Program-made: the position numbers and the translations under genes
Shown here: one piece after another, positions 9,501 to 16,823 of the stretch
Layout of the letters: the number at the start of each line of letters is the position of its first letter
Numbering within the stretch: the first letter of the stretch is position 1
Origin: a virus
Length of the DNA: 20,795 nucleotides
IMG/VR virus record: IMGVR_UViG_3300020404_002052
Span: 1-20,795 of that record
Strand: one strand, 5' to 3'
Notes under the pieces: model-generated
Database searches by the model: none
Seen by the model: only the letters and a program-made list of their open reading frames with translations
Told to the model about the DNA's origin: nothing

Positions 9501-12500
9501 CACAACAGAAATGCCAAATGTATACGATAGCACAGCAGATTATGCACAAATTGAAAGTTGGTCTTCTACAAAAGTTTATGGTTTTGGAGACATAGTTAGA
9601 AGACAAGCAGGTCTGTATAAATGTATTGTAGACTCTACTGGACTAAGAAGAGTAGATACAGGTATATTTGAAACAGGTAGTAGGAGTAATCCATTTTTTC
9701 CTAGTGGAACAGTTGTAAACATAGAAGACAATCCTGTAACACTTACAGAAAGCACACAGGTAATAAATGATATTATTGCAACAGGCACTGTGGTTAATCC
9801 TACTGTCAACAATTTAGATCAACTTTCAATAAATGGTAATGTGTTAACTTTTAGAGGAACAAACAGCTCACAAGGTGTTATTGGTCCGGCTCAACTATTA
9901 GGTAACATTGCTAATCCAATTTTTCAAACAAAAGCAGGCAAAGCAATTGTTATCAATGGCACAACAGTAGATTTTGATGACATACCTTCTAATATCCAAC
10001 AAAATACAGCAATTATAGATATAGGTGTAACACCTCCAAATGTTGATGAAACATTTACAGTAGATACAGTAACACCTCTTTCAACATATACCATTGCTAC
10101 ACCTTTATCTCCAACAACATTTGGTGTGTTACAAGTAACAGTAGACAGTGTAACATTAGCGAGCGGAGACTTTAGTGTTGCTGGTCAAGATATAACAATT
10201 AATAATCCAGCTTTACTTGGAGGCGAAACAATAATAGTTAGCCTTACACATCAACCAGTAATAGACCTACTCAACACTTATACTATTTCACAAGCATTAA
10301 GTGTTACAGGATATCAACTTGAAAGTGTTATTGTAGACGGCACAACATTAACATCTAGCGATTTTACACTTGCTGGTCAAGATATTATACTGAATAATGT
10401 AAGCCAATACAGCGAAGGTGATGCAATACAAATTAATTTATTCCATGTTGATAATGGAATGACAACAACAGAAATTATTAATAAAATTACAAATACAGTT
10501 CCTAATGTAACAGCATCATTGGATAACAATGCAATATTATTAGAGTTTACAGGAGCAAATACTACCGATCAGCTTATACTATCAGCTGGTGTAGTAAATG
10601 CAGAACTAGGTTTTGCTACAGCAGGCGAGTCATCAAATGTTGTAGTAGGTATATCGTATGCACCTCTTACTATGCAAGAAGTCATTGATCAAATAAATGG
10701 ATTTGCATCATTTAGCCTAGATAATATAACAGCTTCTGAATCAAGTAATCAACTTGTAATTACAAAAACACAAATTGCATTTGGCGAAATAATGTCAATT
10801 GGCACAGGCAGAACAATATTTGGTTTTGATAGTTCTTATCAATTTGAAACTGTTACAAGTCCAACAAAGGTAAGTGGTGCTAATGCAGTTATACAAATAA
10901 ACAATCACTTAACATCACAAGGCATAACAAATATTACAGTATCTCTTGTGTCTAACAGAATTAATATCACAGCAGATGCTCAAGCAGTAGATTTTGGAAA
11001 TACAGACTTCAATAATATAGCAGGTTTACCAACAGGATTACAAACAAATACTAATACTAGTATTGAAAATACATTTAATTATTTTGGAGAAAATGATCCA
11101 AATAATGATTGGCAGATATTATCAGACGACCAAGATCCTGCATTATTTAATATTTGGACAGTGAATGACAGCGATTATGCTGTTGACACAATAGACAATA
11201 TAAAAACAAAGTTCAACGGTTGGAATGTTTTTCAAATGCAAAATCATGGACTATATACAGTTGATCCAGATCCAGAAGAAGATTGTGGAATTTGTGCAGG
11301 CAAATCAACATCAGATGGCAATGATGCTAGAATAACAACAATATCATCACATGGACTCAAGGCAGGTGATTATGTAATGTTGTTAAACACAACAACTCAA
11401 CCAAATATAGATGGTATACATAAAGTTACACAAGTTGATGAATTTAATGACAGAATATTTTTCATTGATAAATTTATTGATGTTTGTGGAAATGCTAGTG
11501 CAGTTATGATATTACGTCCTCAACGTTTTGAAGATGTTGCACAAAGAGACTTGAATCAAAACATTACAAATAGATCTTTAGTATATGTTGATAAAGTAAT
11601 CGGAGGCATTGAAGATCCAGTAACTACAAATGTATTTACTACAAATATAGATGCAAACGGTGTTGTAACATTTGAAGATACTCGATTTACAAAATACAGA
11701 ATTTTAAATAACGATGTTGAAAATATAACAATTTACGATCATGACAAAAATAAAACTTTAAAACAACTTGAACTTTTTGATCCATTAAGAGGTATTATTC
11801 CAGGAATAGCAAATTCAGAAATTGATATGACAGCTGATGTCGATACAGCCGCGTATAACAATACAAGTAACGAAGAATATACACCGGTTACAGAAAATTA
11901 TTGGTCACAGGATCAATTAGGCAAACGTTGGTGGGATACAAGCACACTAACTTATTATGATTATGATCAAGGTGACTATGCATATCAAAGTAGCCATTGG
12001 GGTAAAATATTTCCAGGCTCAAGTGTAGATGTTTATGAATGGACAAAGTCATCTGTAGGCCCAGAAGATTATGCAAAAGAAGTTGAAAATCAAACAGAAA
12101 TGTTTGGCGTAGTTGCATCTGGTGAGGCTTACTTTGTTTATGATCCTATTCTACAAGAAAATTATTATTACTATTCAACAGTAGAAGAGTGGGACAATAA
12201 ATTAGGCACATACTCAACATGTTATTACTTTTGGGTTAAAAATAAAAACACAGTGCCTTTTGGAAAGGACCTGTCAACAAGTGCAGTTGCAGATATAATT
12301 GAAAATCCTACAGCAAACGGTATTAGTTGGTTTGCAGCACTTACACCTACAACTACAAACAACACAATAACACATACTAGCGGTAACGCATTTATACTTT
12401 CAAATGCTGACATATATTTAAATGATACTAGCACTGTTATTCAAATCAATAGAGTGCCAGCAGGTATAAACCACAATAGTTGGACAACAATTGCAAAAGA

Positions 12501-14082
12501 TAGAGATTTAATTCCAGATTATTATTATATTGGCTTAAGAAGCAACCTTGCTACAGTTGATGCACTTGAAAACACATTACCAAATTATAATGCACATCCT
12601 TATTGTAGATATGGCGATGATAGAGAAAAAATACAAACTTGGTTCATTGATCATAAACAAGCTAGACAAAATGCTATGGTAGTTATAAATCATTTACTCA
12701 AAGATATTAATTTATATACTGATTATTATGATATTTGGGATAGGGAATTTGTAAAAAATAATATGCCAAACAAAACTTGGAAGTGGGCAAGTTACGTTAG
12801 CAAGGATAGAAATCCATTTGTAGTGCCAAGTATCACTATAAACAATGTCAATGAACTTGATACATTAGATACAAGCAAGGTTAAAACAGTTAAACTTAAA
12901 ATAACAAGCGAGGGTTTAGACAGAAGTGAAATTTGGGAATACATAAATTCTAACTGGGTTATTACAGAAAAAGCAAATGCAACTATAGAATTAGAAGAAA
13001 TTGTTGCTAAGAAGAGAGCAGGATGGGATCAACAAGCATGGGACACTACCATTTGGGATAACACTGAAACAAGAGATTGGTGGAGAACAATTATTGACGC
13101 AAGCAGAAACGATTGGTTTATTGACTTGAATATTGTTAAGTTTAACAAACTATTCTTTGCAATGGTTGATTACACATTTAGTGAACAAGATCAAACCAAT
13201 TGGTGTCATAAGACAACTTATGTAAAACTTGATATAACGCATAGTATTAACACTAAGTTACGCAAATATACAAGAAGCACAATGAATAATATTATAGGTT
13301 ATGTTGATACACTTAAACCTTTCCATACAAAAGTAGATGAAATATTAGACATACAAAAAACAAAAGAAGAAACTGCAATAGCAATCACAGAAGATCCTAA
13401 GCAAGTTATACATCTTGAATATGATGATTTGACTAGCATATTTACAGGCGACACAAGAGATCATGGGTCTGCTTGGGATATACTTGCAGGAGAATCCTCA
13501 GGCAATGACTGGAGCTTTGCAGAAACATATGATAATGGAGCATTCCACCAGCCACACTTGTTTGGAAGTGAAAACAATCCTAATAGACAACACAATTTAA
13601 AAGTTAGTTTTGGATCATTAACAGGTTTCAAAGTGCAAACTAATACTACAGCAAACACAGTAGATAACAATACAAGAACATTTGTATACATGAAAAATAT
13701 AGATTCAGACATTCCATTAATTGTATCACTCGAAGAAAGCAAATCTGCACTTACAACAACTGAAATGACATTTGCAGGAAACACAGTAACATTAGATGAT
13801 GCAAGTGCATTTGCAGATACAGGCATTGCATATATTAATAATGAATTTTTACAATATAATAAAAATGGTAATGATTTAAGTATTATTACAAGATCAACAA
13901 TGAACTCATTAGAGTTACAACATGCAATAGGCAGTGTAATTGTTGACGTAACAAATAGTTTCCTAACTTCAGCAGAAATAGGAACAACAATGCTCAACGA
14001 TATGGGCGAGAGTATATTAACAAGCACAGACAGTTTAGCGGCTGTTGAGCTACAAGCACTAGGAAAAGGCATAGAGATATAA
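3568..14082 (+). CDS. Giant 3504-aa multidomain virion protein in the gp7/gp8 position
   Basis: This single uninterrupted frame takes half the window. It follows gp6 with a two-base gap and an AGGA ribosome site at 3556-3559. By synteny it holds the place of T4 gp7 (about 1030 aa) and gp8 (about 330 aa), so a peripheral baseplate-wedge role is the best guess; I cannot show homology to either. The following can be seen, with residue positions. A conserved FNPPVNIDMLVNFSSYYW segment lies at about 130-147. A Trp-rich block at 1232-1365 contains PWHMLGFNFKPQWW and GDWGP. FYQGAIKEAGT lies near 1850. A chitin-binding-type-3-like motif spans 1998-2019 (W, Y, GD, V, Y, C). Two tandem 64-aa repeats occupy 2173-2293, and further beta-type repeats 2298-2491. 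CGIC is at 2573-2576, followed by HGLKAGDYVML. GKRWWDTSTLTYYDYDQGDY and FPGSSVDVYEW lie near 2785-2820. FNKLFFAMVDYTFSEQ lies near 3193-3210. The C-terminal domain, about 3397-3470, has ITRSTMNSLELQHAIGSVIV. There is no signal peptide or membrane segment. Arginine is almost always AGA. Several of these blocks resemble large structural proteins of marine T4-like phages as I remember them. Other possibilities are a host-contacting tail appendage or a fusion of several wedge genes. Confidence 0.8.
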   Translation: MAGNKKRAGQYPNSKVSATNFLPKTFQSDTNKSWLDSTLDQMISKGNLKDYHGFIGSIHGSERTFNETYIDIINNNKAKQISQLQPGIVLKDNENKITNTLAFDDVVNALQTNFTNYNYASAYSSQGYVFNPPVNIDMLVNFSSYYWAQNLPIYTATNTGATVDIFDEIDNQAVYELTDDNNTFKLHNGMIIKFSGNWGTTATDNTYIVTGVGTGIKLILFRDTTGKTMYSNQYKGNIRSDGYWDRNVVYTVEFRTGSKYAGQSSLDMILAYNADTAADKPVFFDGFNLLRHESNNDKLVKNMYVILPDQTGVYYLEVGDGTVTATAITPNSNLGESYDIESWDFEQVIETEPDYIVIAKDDSRQTAWSRINNWVHINCLRTLKQIIPHMDLSLYANATYQAKRSIIEFETKMNLFEGADYIASTDMQWLGNIDYYVKPEGDYLPTVSGSDLIMPAEANIENGSLVIFTDTYNTHVYKMTGGVLVEHKAIVNGYTAFIDYTPHNDLKEYEKCDVYFTSAGIQKSQAKTLANQEPLFKVYTIDNVEVSQYDYNFKGNKVFGYKTGTGNTDPILGKKLSYKDTAKGAEYEFENCLNTYNLDYIIADTIDPKLGHNSKAKGYNYFKQDNKLVTLYKTSDIVFGAYEHLQYVITEAQIASQQFDIPIGFSNYRPTFEYFVYMVDGKINLKETTSQGTSINKNVDRFKDGILVDTTSTIKITNLTDDDLVFANNSITITSGATQELTSIVNDSAEYNNQSVFKITVADSINNHFHRLTKNGINFDTSDVTVNSNTTTINTTNCKAGDIIDIEFINNDVDNATNNPSFPTLWQSNSNNEMFDSFTITETADHWKDMMLAIPGFNGVPFGENNYSSSIRLASYGGKIFLNESTGIMHDIQYMDKEFSITGALYEQGQDYDAFITRFRNQVRRVYSSGAVTNISEVVNKTLKILLANKKGTDLYETSNMLYTEEPITKTFTIDNNQTTFTIDKIAGGDRNIRDHVYVWLNDDKDNNDVILRRILVKDKEYTVNGDKINLLITPQVSVSGQFPSVEISYYQMDTKSFVPQSLVKLGIQVGQEPKVVDDKLITHDNRNYTLTSNADLFNLNTATFDIVNAAQYELECMIYAGLVKDDLLYSNTTHKSVDKYIPSQHRSTWYSNAMLDEYVYTYYSKWARTNNYPVVIEDLVYDVNDSKTWNYKDMTSTILGSNNDFVDTHLPGHYVGIYNIIFGTATPHLTPWHMLGFNFKPQWWDTYYSWTDATKRTALISALRFGNTNNPADNITQEITYARHAWDWANKAPVDTSGNLVDPKDILGTPSVLEASKPFKFGDWGPTEQLFRQTAQCNAITIDAILKLKPAQAFTEFFQPGSFITVENDDSKFIVSELINKMVNSKSFMLPGYKSNKVLNAVKINTNHTYTNTANESSIVYGNKFNQNFTPVVNFDSAGQVDNIIVNKRLFDIVDEAVFTSNVLDNNLDLEYEYTEAEYVANGISQAQYNYTVRNRFTDLAEQNYTNLDTQLIQKLNGFTTKSSMSFFAESGIDGSFAVSDNDYNITMHREYPNTLINASQLVIKKEPEGYQIKGASTNRQEFSFLEPNISGPDTFTEIDVSNRVIKKYRKFSSTPSILEYGSVLNKIQDVYTFIRGYFAYLENNGFKFPTSKDAHANTFVRWTVRAEVGQEITIDLGKIIEFTANHGHVCESGTFEYFANNINFRDGSEASKENLVVSRKQGKVVFENKQEKSFGNITVAVVDFEHAVVFNNRTIFNNVLFDDVKMSRQDRLIARGGVTKEWNGEKKAPGYLIFDDHIVQNFDSSVEEINEYYRTDIAEFNPNVKKAKDISIGNIDRDWVENLHLDPNVITRFYQGAIKEAGTNASVDRLARFIKGAEDIQVFEKYMFNHSYFGDTTRKQSTEIKILQKELGNNPQVIEFSETPSASKSIAITSDDSRFVNKNKTEFNIADFSSVETKLNTAGSPLSTEARYYAFNTTEMPNVYDSTADYAQIESWSSTKVYGFGDIVRRQAGLYKCIVDSTGLRRVDTGIFETGSRSNPFFPSGTVVNIEDNPVTLTESTQVINDIIATGTVVNPTVNNLDQLSINGNVLTFRGTNSSQGVIGPAQLLGNIANPIFQTKAGKAIVINGTTVDFDDIPSNIQQNTAIIDIGVTPPNVDETFTVDTVTPLSTYTIATPLSPTTFGVLQVTVDSVTLASGDFSVAGQDITINNPALLGGETIIVSLTHQPVIDLLNTYTISQALSVTGYQLESVIVDGTTLTSSDFTLAGQDIILNNVSQYSEGDAIQINLFHVDNGMTTTEIINKITNTVPNVTASLDNNAILLEFTGANTTDQLILSAGVVNAELGFATAGESSNVVVGISYAPLTMQEVIDQINGFASFSLDNITASESSNQLVITKTQIAFGEIMSIGTGRTIFGFDSSYQFETVTSPTKVSGANAVIQINNHLTSQGITNITVSLVSNRINITADAQAVDFGNTDFNNIAGLPTGLQTNTNTSIENTFNYFGENDPNNDWQILSDDQDPALFNIWTVNDSDYAVDTIDNIKTKFNGWNVFQMQNHGLYTVDPDPEEDCGICAGKSTSDGNDARITTISSHGLKAGDYVMLLNTTTQPNIDGIHKVTQVDEFNDRIFFIDKFIDVCGNASAVMILRPQRFEDVAQRDLNQNITNRSLVYVDKVIGGIEDPVTTNVFTTNIDANGVVTFEDTRFTKYRILNNDVENITIYDHDKNKTLKQLELFDPLRGIIPGIANSEIDMTADVDTAAYNNTSNEEYTPVTENYWSQDQLGKRWWDTSTLTYYDYDQGDYAYQSSHWGKIFPGSSVDVYEWTKSSVGPEDYAKEVENQTEMFGVVASGEAYFVYDPILQENYYYYSTVEEWDNKLGTYSTCYYFWVKNKNTVPFGKDLSTSAVADIIENPTANGISWFAALTPTTTNNTITHTSGNAFILSNADIYLNDTSTVIQINRVPAGINHNSWTTIAKDRDLIPDYYYIGLRSNLATVDALENTLPNYNAHPYCRYGDDREKIQTWFIDHKQARQNAMVVINHLLKDINLYTDYYDIWDREFVKNNMPNKTWKWASYVSKDRNPFVVPSITINNVNELDTLDTSKVKTVKLKITSEGLDRSEIWEYINSNWVITEKANATIELEEIVAKKRAGWDQQAWDTTIWDNTETRDWWRTIIDASRNDWFIDLNIVKFNKLFFAMVDYTFSEQDQTNWCHKTTYVKLDITHSINTKLRKYTRSTMNNIIGYVDTLKPFHTKVDEILDIQKTKEETAIAITEDPKQVIHLEYDDLTSIFTGDTRDHGSAWDILAGESSGNDWSFAETYDNGAFHQPHLFGSENNPNRQHNLKVSFGSLTGFKVQTNTTANTVDNNTRTFVYMKNIDSDIPLIVSLEESKSALTTTEMTFAGNTVTLDDASAFADTGIAYINNEFLQYNKNGNDLSIITRSTMNSLELQHAIGSVIVDVTNSFLTSAEIGTTMLNDMGESILTSTDSLAAVELQALGKGIEI
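10084..10446 (+). repeat. Two tandem 64-aa protein repeats inside the giant gene
   Basis: Residues 2173-2236 and 2237-2293 of the giant protein align with a period of 64 codons (192 bp). Shared positions include TYTI at the start, V-x-VD, TL-x-S-x-DF, AGQDI and NN, ending with L-x-H. At DNA level GCTGGTCAAGATAT occurs at 10180-10193 and again exactly 192 bases later at 10372-10385, so the copies arose by duplication or are held close by selection. Each unit alternates hydrophobic residues as in beta-sandwich domains. Further, less similar units with an I-x-x-IN opening and V-x-x-S middle follow to about 11040. They look like the hook-IN or Ig-like modules common in tail proteins; this last assignment is inference. 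Confidence 0.75.
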
Positions 14083-14126
14083 TATAAGTATATTTAATTT
14101 TATGCTAAATAGTGTAAAGGAATAGG
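14083..14126 (+). promoter_or_regulatory. Candidate late promoter and ribosome site for the 197-aa gene
   Basis: The 49-base gap after the giant gene contains TATAAGTA (14083-14090), TTAATTTT (14094-14101) and GCTAAATA (14104-14111), continuing as TAAATAGT (14106-14113). The TTAATTTT/TAAATAGT pair matches the gap before gp25, with spacing 4 instead of 5. TAAATA is the core of the T4 late-promoter box. Downstream, AAAGGA (14116-14121) and TAGG (14123-14126) provide a ribosome site before ATG 14132. Late-promoter function is inferred from the motif and its repetition. Confidence 0.5.
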
Positions 14127-14131
14127 CAACG

Positions 14132-14725
14132 ATGTATAACACAACAGATAATGCAAACTTATCATTTCACGGTCATGTATTGATCAGTGATGCAGACACG
14201 GGTGAAGTTCTGCTAGATAAGTTTAATGCAATTAATTTTGAAAACATGGCCATTGCAATTGCTAATTTACTAGCCAATCAAACAGATGCAAATGGAAATG
14301 GCTTTTACATTTCTAAAATAGCATTTGGTCGTGGCGGAACAATAGTTGATGCAAACGGTAACATTACATATAAAACACCAAAAACAAATGGTTCACAAGG
14401 TTCTTTATATGAACCAAACTTTGGAGCAAACGCTGATCAAGTTGTTGAGAAAGCTGTTGGTTCATTTGAAATATCCGAATCAGCTGGACAAACATTTAGA
14501 GACTTAACAAGTGTTGTAACACTTGATTACTCGGAACCAGCAGAAGCACTTGCAAGCGATAATGCTTCTAACTTTGATGATGCACAATCATATGTATTTG
14601 ATGAGTTAGCATTAGTTGGAGACAATGATGCTTTACTTACTCATTTAATTTTTCACCCAATACAAAAAAGCCTTAACCGTAAACTAGAGATTCGATATAC
14701 TCTAAGAATAACAGCAGGAAATTAA
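14132..14725 (+). CDS. Conserved T4-like virion structural protein (197 aa)
   Basis: The protein is soluble in appearance, with no signal peptide or membrane segment. It opens with NANLSFHGHVLISDADTGEV followed by LLDKFNAINFENM, and has FGRGGTIVDANGNITY near residues 65-80. It ends with VFDELALVGDNDALLTHLIF, HPIQKSLNRKLEIRYTLRI. I recognise this pattern (HGHV-x-I-x-D, D-x-NAI-x-x-ENM, GNGGT, LTH-x-IFHP-x-QKSLNR) from proteins annotated as structural or hypothetical in marine T4-like phages. That is from memory and has not been searched. It sits between the giant gene and fibre-type genes, so a baseplate or fibre-attachment role is plausible but unproven. Ribosome site AAAGGA ends 10 bases before ATG. 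It is the first gene after a candidate late promoter, and the next gene starts one base after its stop. Confidence 0.75.
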   Translation: MYNTTDNANLSFHGHVLISDADTGEVLLDKFNAINFENMAIAIANLLANQTDANGNGFYISKIAFGRGGTIVDANGNITYKTPKTNGSQGSLYEPNFGANADQVVEKAVGSFEISESAGQTFRDLTSVVTLDYSEPAEALASDNASNFDDAQSYVFDELALVGDNDALLTHLIFHPIQKSLNRKLEIRYTLRITAGN

Positions 14726-14726
14726 A

Positions 14727-15620
14727 ATGGCATATTCAATTAATAAAAGAAATGGAACTATAACAATTGTCGAAGGTCAACTCAATACTGAAACTAGCCT
14801 GCAACTCGTTGGTAAAGATTATTTTGGATATGGTGATGCAATAGCACAGAGTTTTGTAGATTTACTACAGAATTTTGCAAGCGACACAGCTCCAACATCT
14901 CCAATTGAGGGGCAGATTTGGTATGATACAAGCAATAACTTTCTTCGTGTTTACAATGCAAAAGACTCTAATAATCCTGTAGTTGACACTGATGGTAGTT
15001 GGGCGACAATAGACTTAGGATCATCAGGTCCTACTATAATAAAAGACACAACAAATGTCGATCATGAAATATTAGTCTTATACCAAAACGGATTAGCAGT
15101 AGCTGCATTAAGTTCAGAAGCGGCATTCACAGTCCATGCAAGTGATGCTCTAAAATCATCTTTTGCTGATATCAAAACAGGTATCACATTAAGTGGCGCA
15201 GCAAATATGAAGTTTCATGGCACAGCAACAACAGCAGAATATGCTGACTTAGCTGAGTTATACTCAAGTGATAAAGATTACGATGCAGGCACAGTTGTTA
15301 AAATTGGCGGCGATGCAGAAGTTACTGAAACAACTTTTATAAGAGATGAAGATGTATTTGGTGTAGTATCAACTGACCCAGCATACTTAATGAACAGCAT
15401 GCTACAAGGAACAAGTGTTCCAGTTGCACTAGCTGGTAGAGTTCCTTGTAAAGTAATGGGAGAAGTTACAAAAGGTCAAAGACTTACATCAAGCGATACA
15501 CCAGGTGTAGCAATTGGTGCACCAAGTGATGCAACACACAGACAAGTAATTGGAAGAGCATTGGAAAACAAGACAACAGAAGAAGTTGGTTTAATAGAAA
15601 TAATTGTTGGAGTAAAGTAA
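14727..15620 (+). CDS. Tail-fibre-type virion protein with YADLAE/VPVALAGRVP C-terminal domain
   Basis: The protein has 297 aa in three parts. Residues 1-95 form an N-terminal module with LVGKDYFGYGDAIAQSFVDL, LQNFA, then GQIWYDTSNNFLRVY at 62-76. This is the repeat-like module I know from fibre and structural proteins of marine T4-like phages. Residues 108-165 form a linker (HEILVLYQNGLAV, FADIKTGITL, MKFHGTATTA). Residues 171-297 form a compact C-terminal domain: EYADLAELY, GTVVKIGG, VFGVVSTDPAYLMNS, VPVALAGRVPCKV, GRALE. Such domains end many phage fibres and bacterial surface proteins; some relatives are trimerisation or intramolecular-chaperone-like. I cannot say whether this one is cleaved. 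AGGA at 14716-14719 is a good ribosome site, eight bases before the ATG. The likely role is a short tail fibre or baseplate decoration. Confidence 0.8.
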   Translation: MAYSINKRNGTITIVEGQLNTETSLQLVGKDYFGYGDAIAQSFVDLLQNFASDTAPTSPIEGQIWYDTSNNFLRVYNAKDSNNPVVDTDGSWATIDLGSSGPTIIKDTTNVDHEILVLYQNGLAVAALSSEAAFTVHASDALKSSFADIKTGITLSGAANMKFHGTATTAEYADLAELYSSDKDYDAGTVVKIGGDAEVTETTFIRDEDVFGVVSTDPAYLMNSMLQGTSVPVALAGRVPCKVMGEVTKGQRLTSSDTPGVAIGAPSDATHRQVIGRALENKTTEEVGLIEIIVGVK

Positions 15621-16820
15621 TTGTCTACACCTTTTAATCCTAATGCTAGCGTAAGCGCATCTGAATTTATGACAAACCTTGTAACGTTTTATAACGATTA
15701 CTGGAGTGATCCTGCTGGCAGTTTTAGTTTTGATGCACAGCATACAGTAGACTTGGATAGAAGAAAAGGTTGGGGACAAGATCAAGTAAATGTAAAAGGT
15801 ATAACTGAAACAAGTGTAGCAACGGGACAACTTGTAGAAGCTGAACACTTGAACTCAGTTATTGCACAAGTAAATGCAGGATTGCAACACATAGACAACA
15901 GTTTAACTTTACTTGGTAGTGTATCACAAAATGCATTAATAACAGCTTCAGAAGTAGAAGCAGTTAGACAACAGATATCAGGAACTATTGATACAAGAAA
16001 GTTCGAAGTTGGTGATGATTCAAGTATGATTACTGTAATTGATGATGAAAACAATGCAGTAGACCCAAATGATCTTTCAAGCCTAGGAACTCCTTGGAGT
16101 GAGGATTTATACATAGAATACAAATACACATTTACAGATTATAATCATGCCAGACACTTTTTTAACAGTGGAGGTGAACTTACAATCAAACTTGATATGA
16201 CAAATCATAACACACCAGGAAATCTAATATGGGATGAAATTTTTGAATCATTTGGCCACATAGGTATAGGTGCAGTAAATAGTCAAGCAACACAAGAAGC
16301 TGGAGATTTATATCAAGCTCCTAACCTTATTCCTAACAGAGGTTTTTATTCTATTACACCTTCATTCACTACACTATTCGAAACAGCAGGTGCTTATTCA
16401 GTTGGCGATCCTGGAAGTGGTGCTTATATATACGCATTTATACAAAGTGCATACAATAGTAGAAGAATAAAAGTAGAAGGCAAAGGTGTAGATAGTTCAT
16501 CAGGATTTGATATAATTATAAGAGTATCTCTATTAGAAGATGAAGACGATAACTTTCCAATCACAGGTAGAATTTCAGCAGACATAGGATACAAAATAGC
16601 TGAACTTAGCCCGGACAATGGAACAGGTGACATGAATCCATATACAGGTGTTCCTGGTTCAACACAATATAGATTTCAAGCTATAGTAGATCCAACAGTA
16701 ACATTAACAACAACATGGACACCAGACGATTTACCAGATCCAGTGCAAGTTACTTGGGATGCAGGCGATCCTGGTGTTAACTGGACTCAAACAGATACTT
16801 ACACGTTTGACGAATTATAA
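15621..16820 (+). CDS. Tail-fibre/baseplate-type structural protein with FFNSGGE motif, TTG start
   Basis: The protein has 399 aa. The chosen start is TTG at 15621, immediately after the previous stop. It is supported by GGAG at 15609-15612 (8-base spacing) and by a natural N-terminus, MSTPFNPN; the next in-frame ATG (15669) would drop 16 residues and has no comparable site. Residues 43-90 contain VDLDRRKGWGQDQVNVKG followed by a helical stretch (VEAEHLNSVIAQVNAGLQHI). Residues 165-190 carry YKYTFTDYNHARHFFNSGGE. The ARHFFNSGGE pattern is one I associate with fibre or baseplate proteins of marine phages. The C-terminal third is beta-rich, Thr/Asp/Pro-rich and ends in DTYTFDEL. No catalytic motif is apparent. 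It is the last gene of the structural block; 56 bases with a sigma-70 promoter follow. Confidence 0.75.
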   Translation: MSTPFNPNASVSASEFMTNLVTFYNDYWSDPAGSFSFDAQHTVDLDRRKGWGQDQVNVKGITETSVATGQLVEAEHLNSVIAQVNAGLQHIDNSLTLLGSVSQNALITASEVEAVRQQISGTIDTRKFEVGDDSSMITVIDDENNAVDPNDLSSLGTPWSEDLYIEYKYTFTDYNHARHFFNSGGELTIKLDMTNHNTPGNLIWDEIFESFGHIGIGAVNSQATQEAGDLYQAPNLIPNRGFYSITPSFTTLFETAGAYSVGDPGSGAYIYAFIQSAYNSRRIKVEGKGVDSSSGFDIIIRVSLLEDEDDNFPITGRISADIGYKIAELSPDNGTGDMNPYTGVPGSTQYRFQAIVDPTVTLTTTWTPDDLPDPVQVTWDAGDPGVNWTQTDTYTFDEL

Positions 16821-16823
16821 GTA

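Noticed and set aside
13461-14072. A 203-codon open frame on the minus strand, antisense to the end of the giant gene
   Set aside because: It lies wholly inside a well-supported gene with recognisable C-terminal motifs. Its translation is a low-complexity Ser/Leu/Val-rich product of the sense codon bias, and no ribosome site or promoter was seen.
15591-16129. Two minus-strand open frames of 85 and 115 codons over the start of the 399-aa gene
   Set aside because: They overlap each other and a sense gene with clear motifs; the products are Ser/Cys/Tyr-rich and look like shadow translation.
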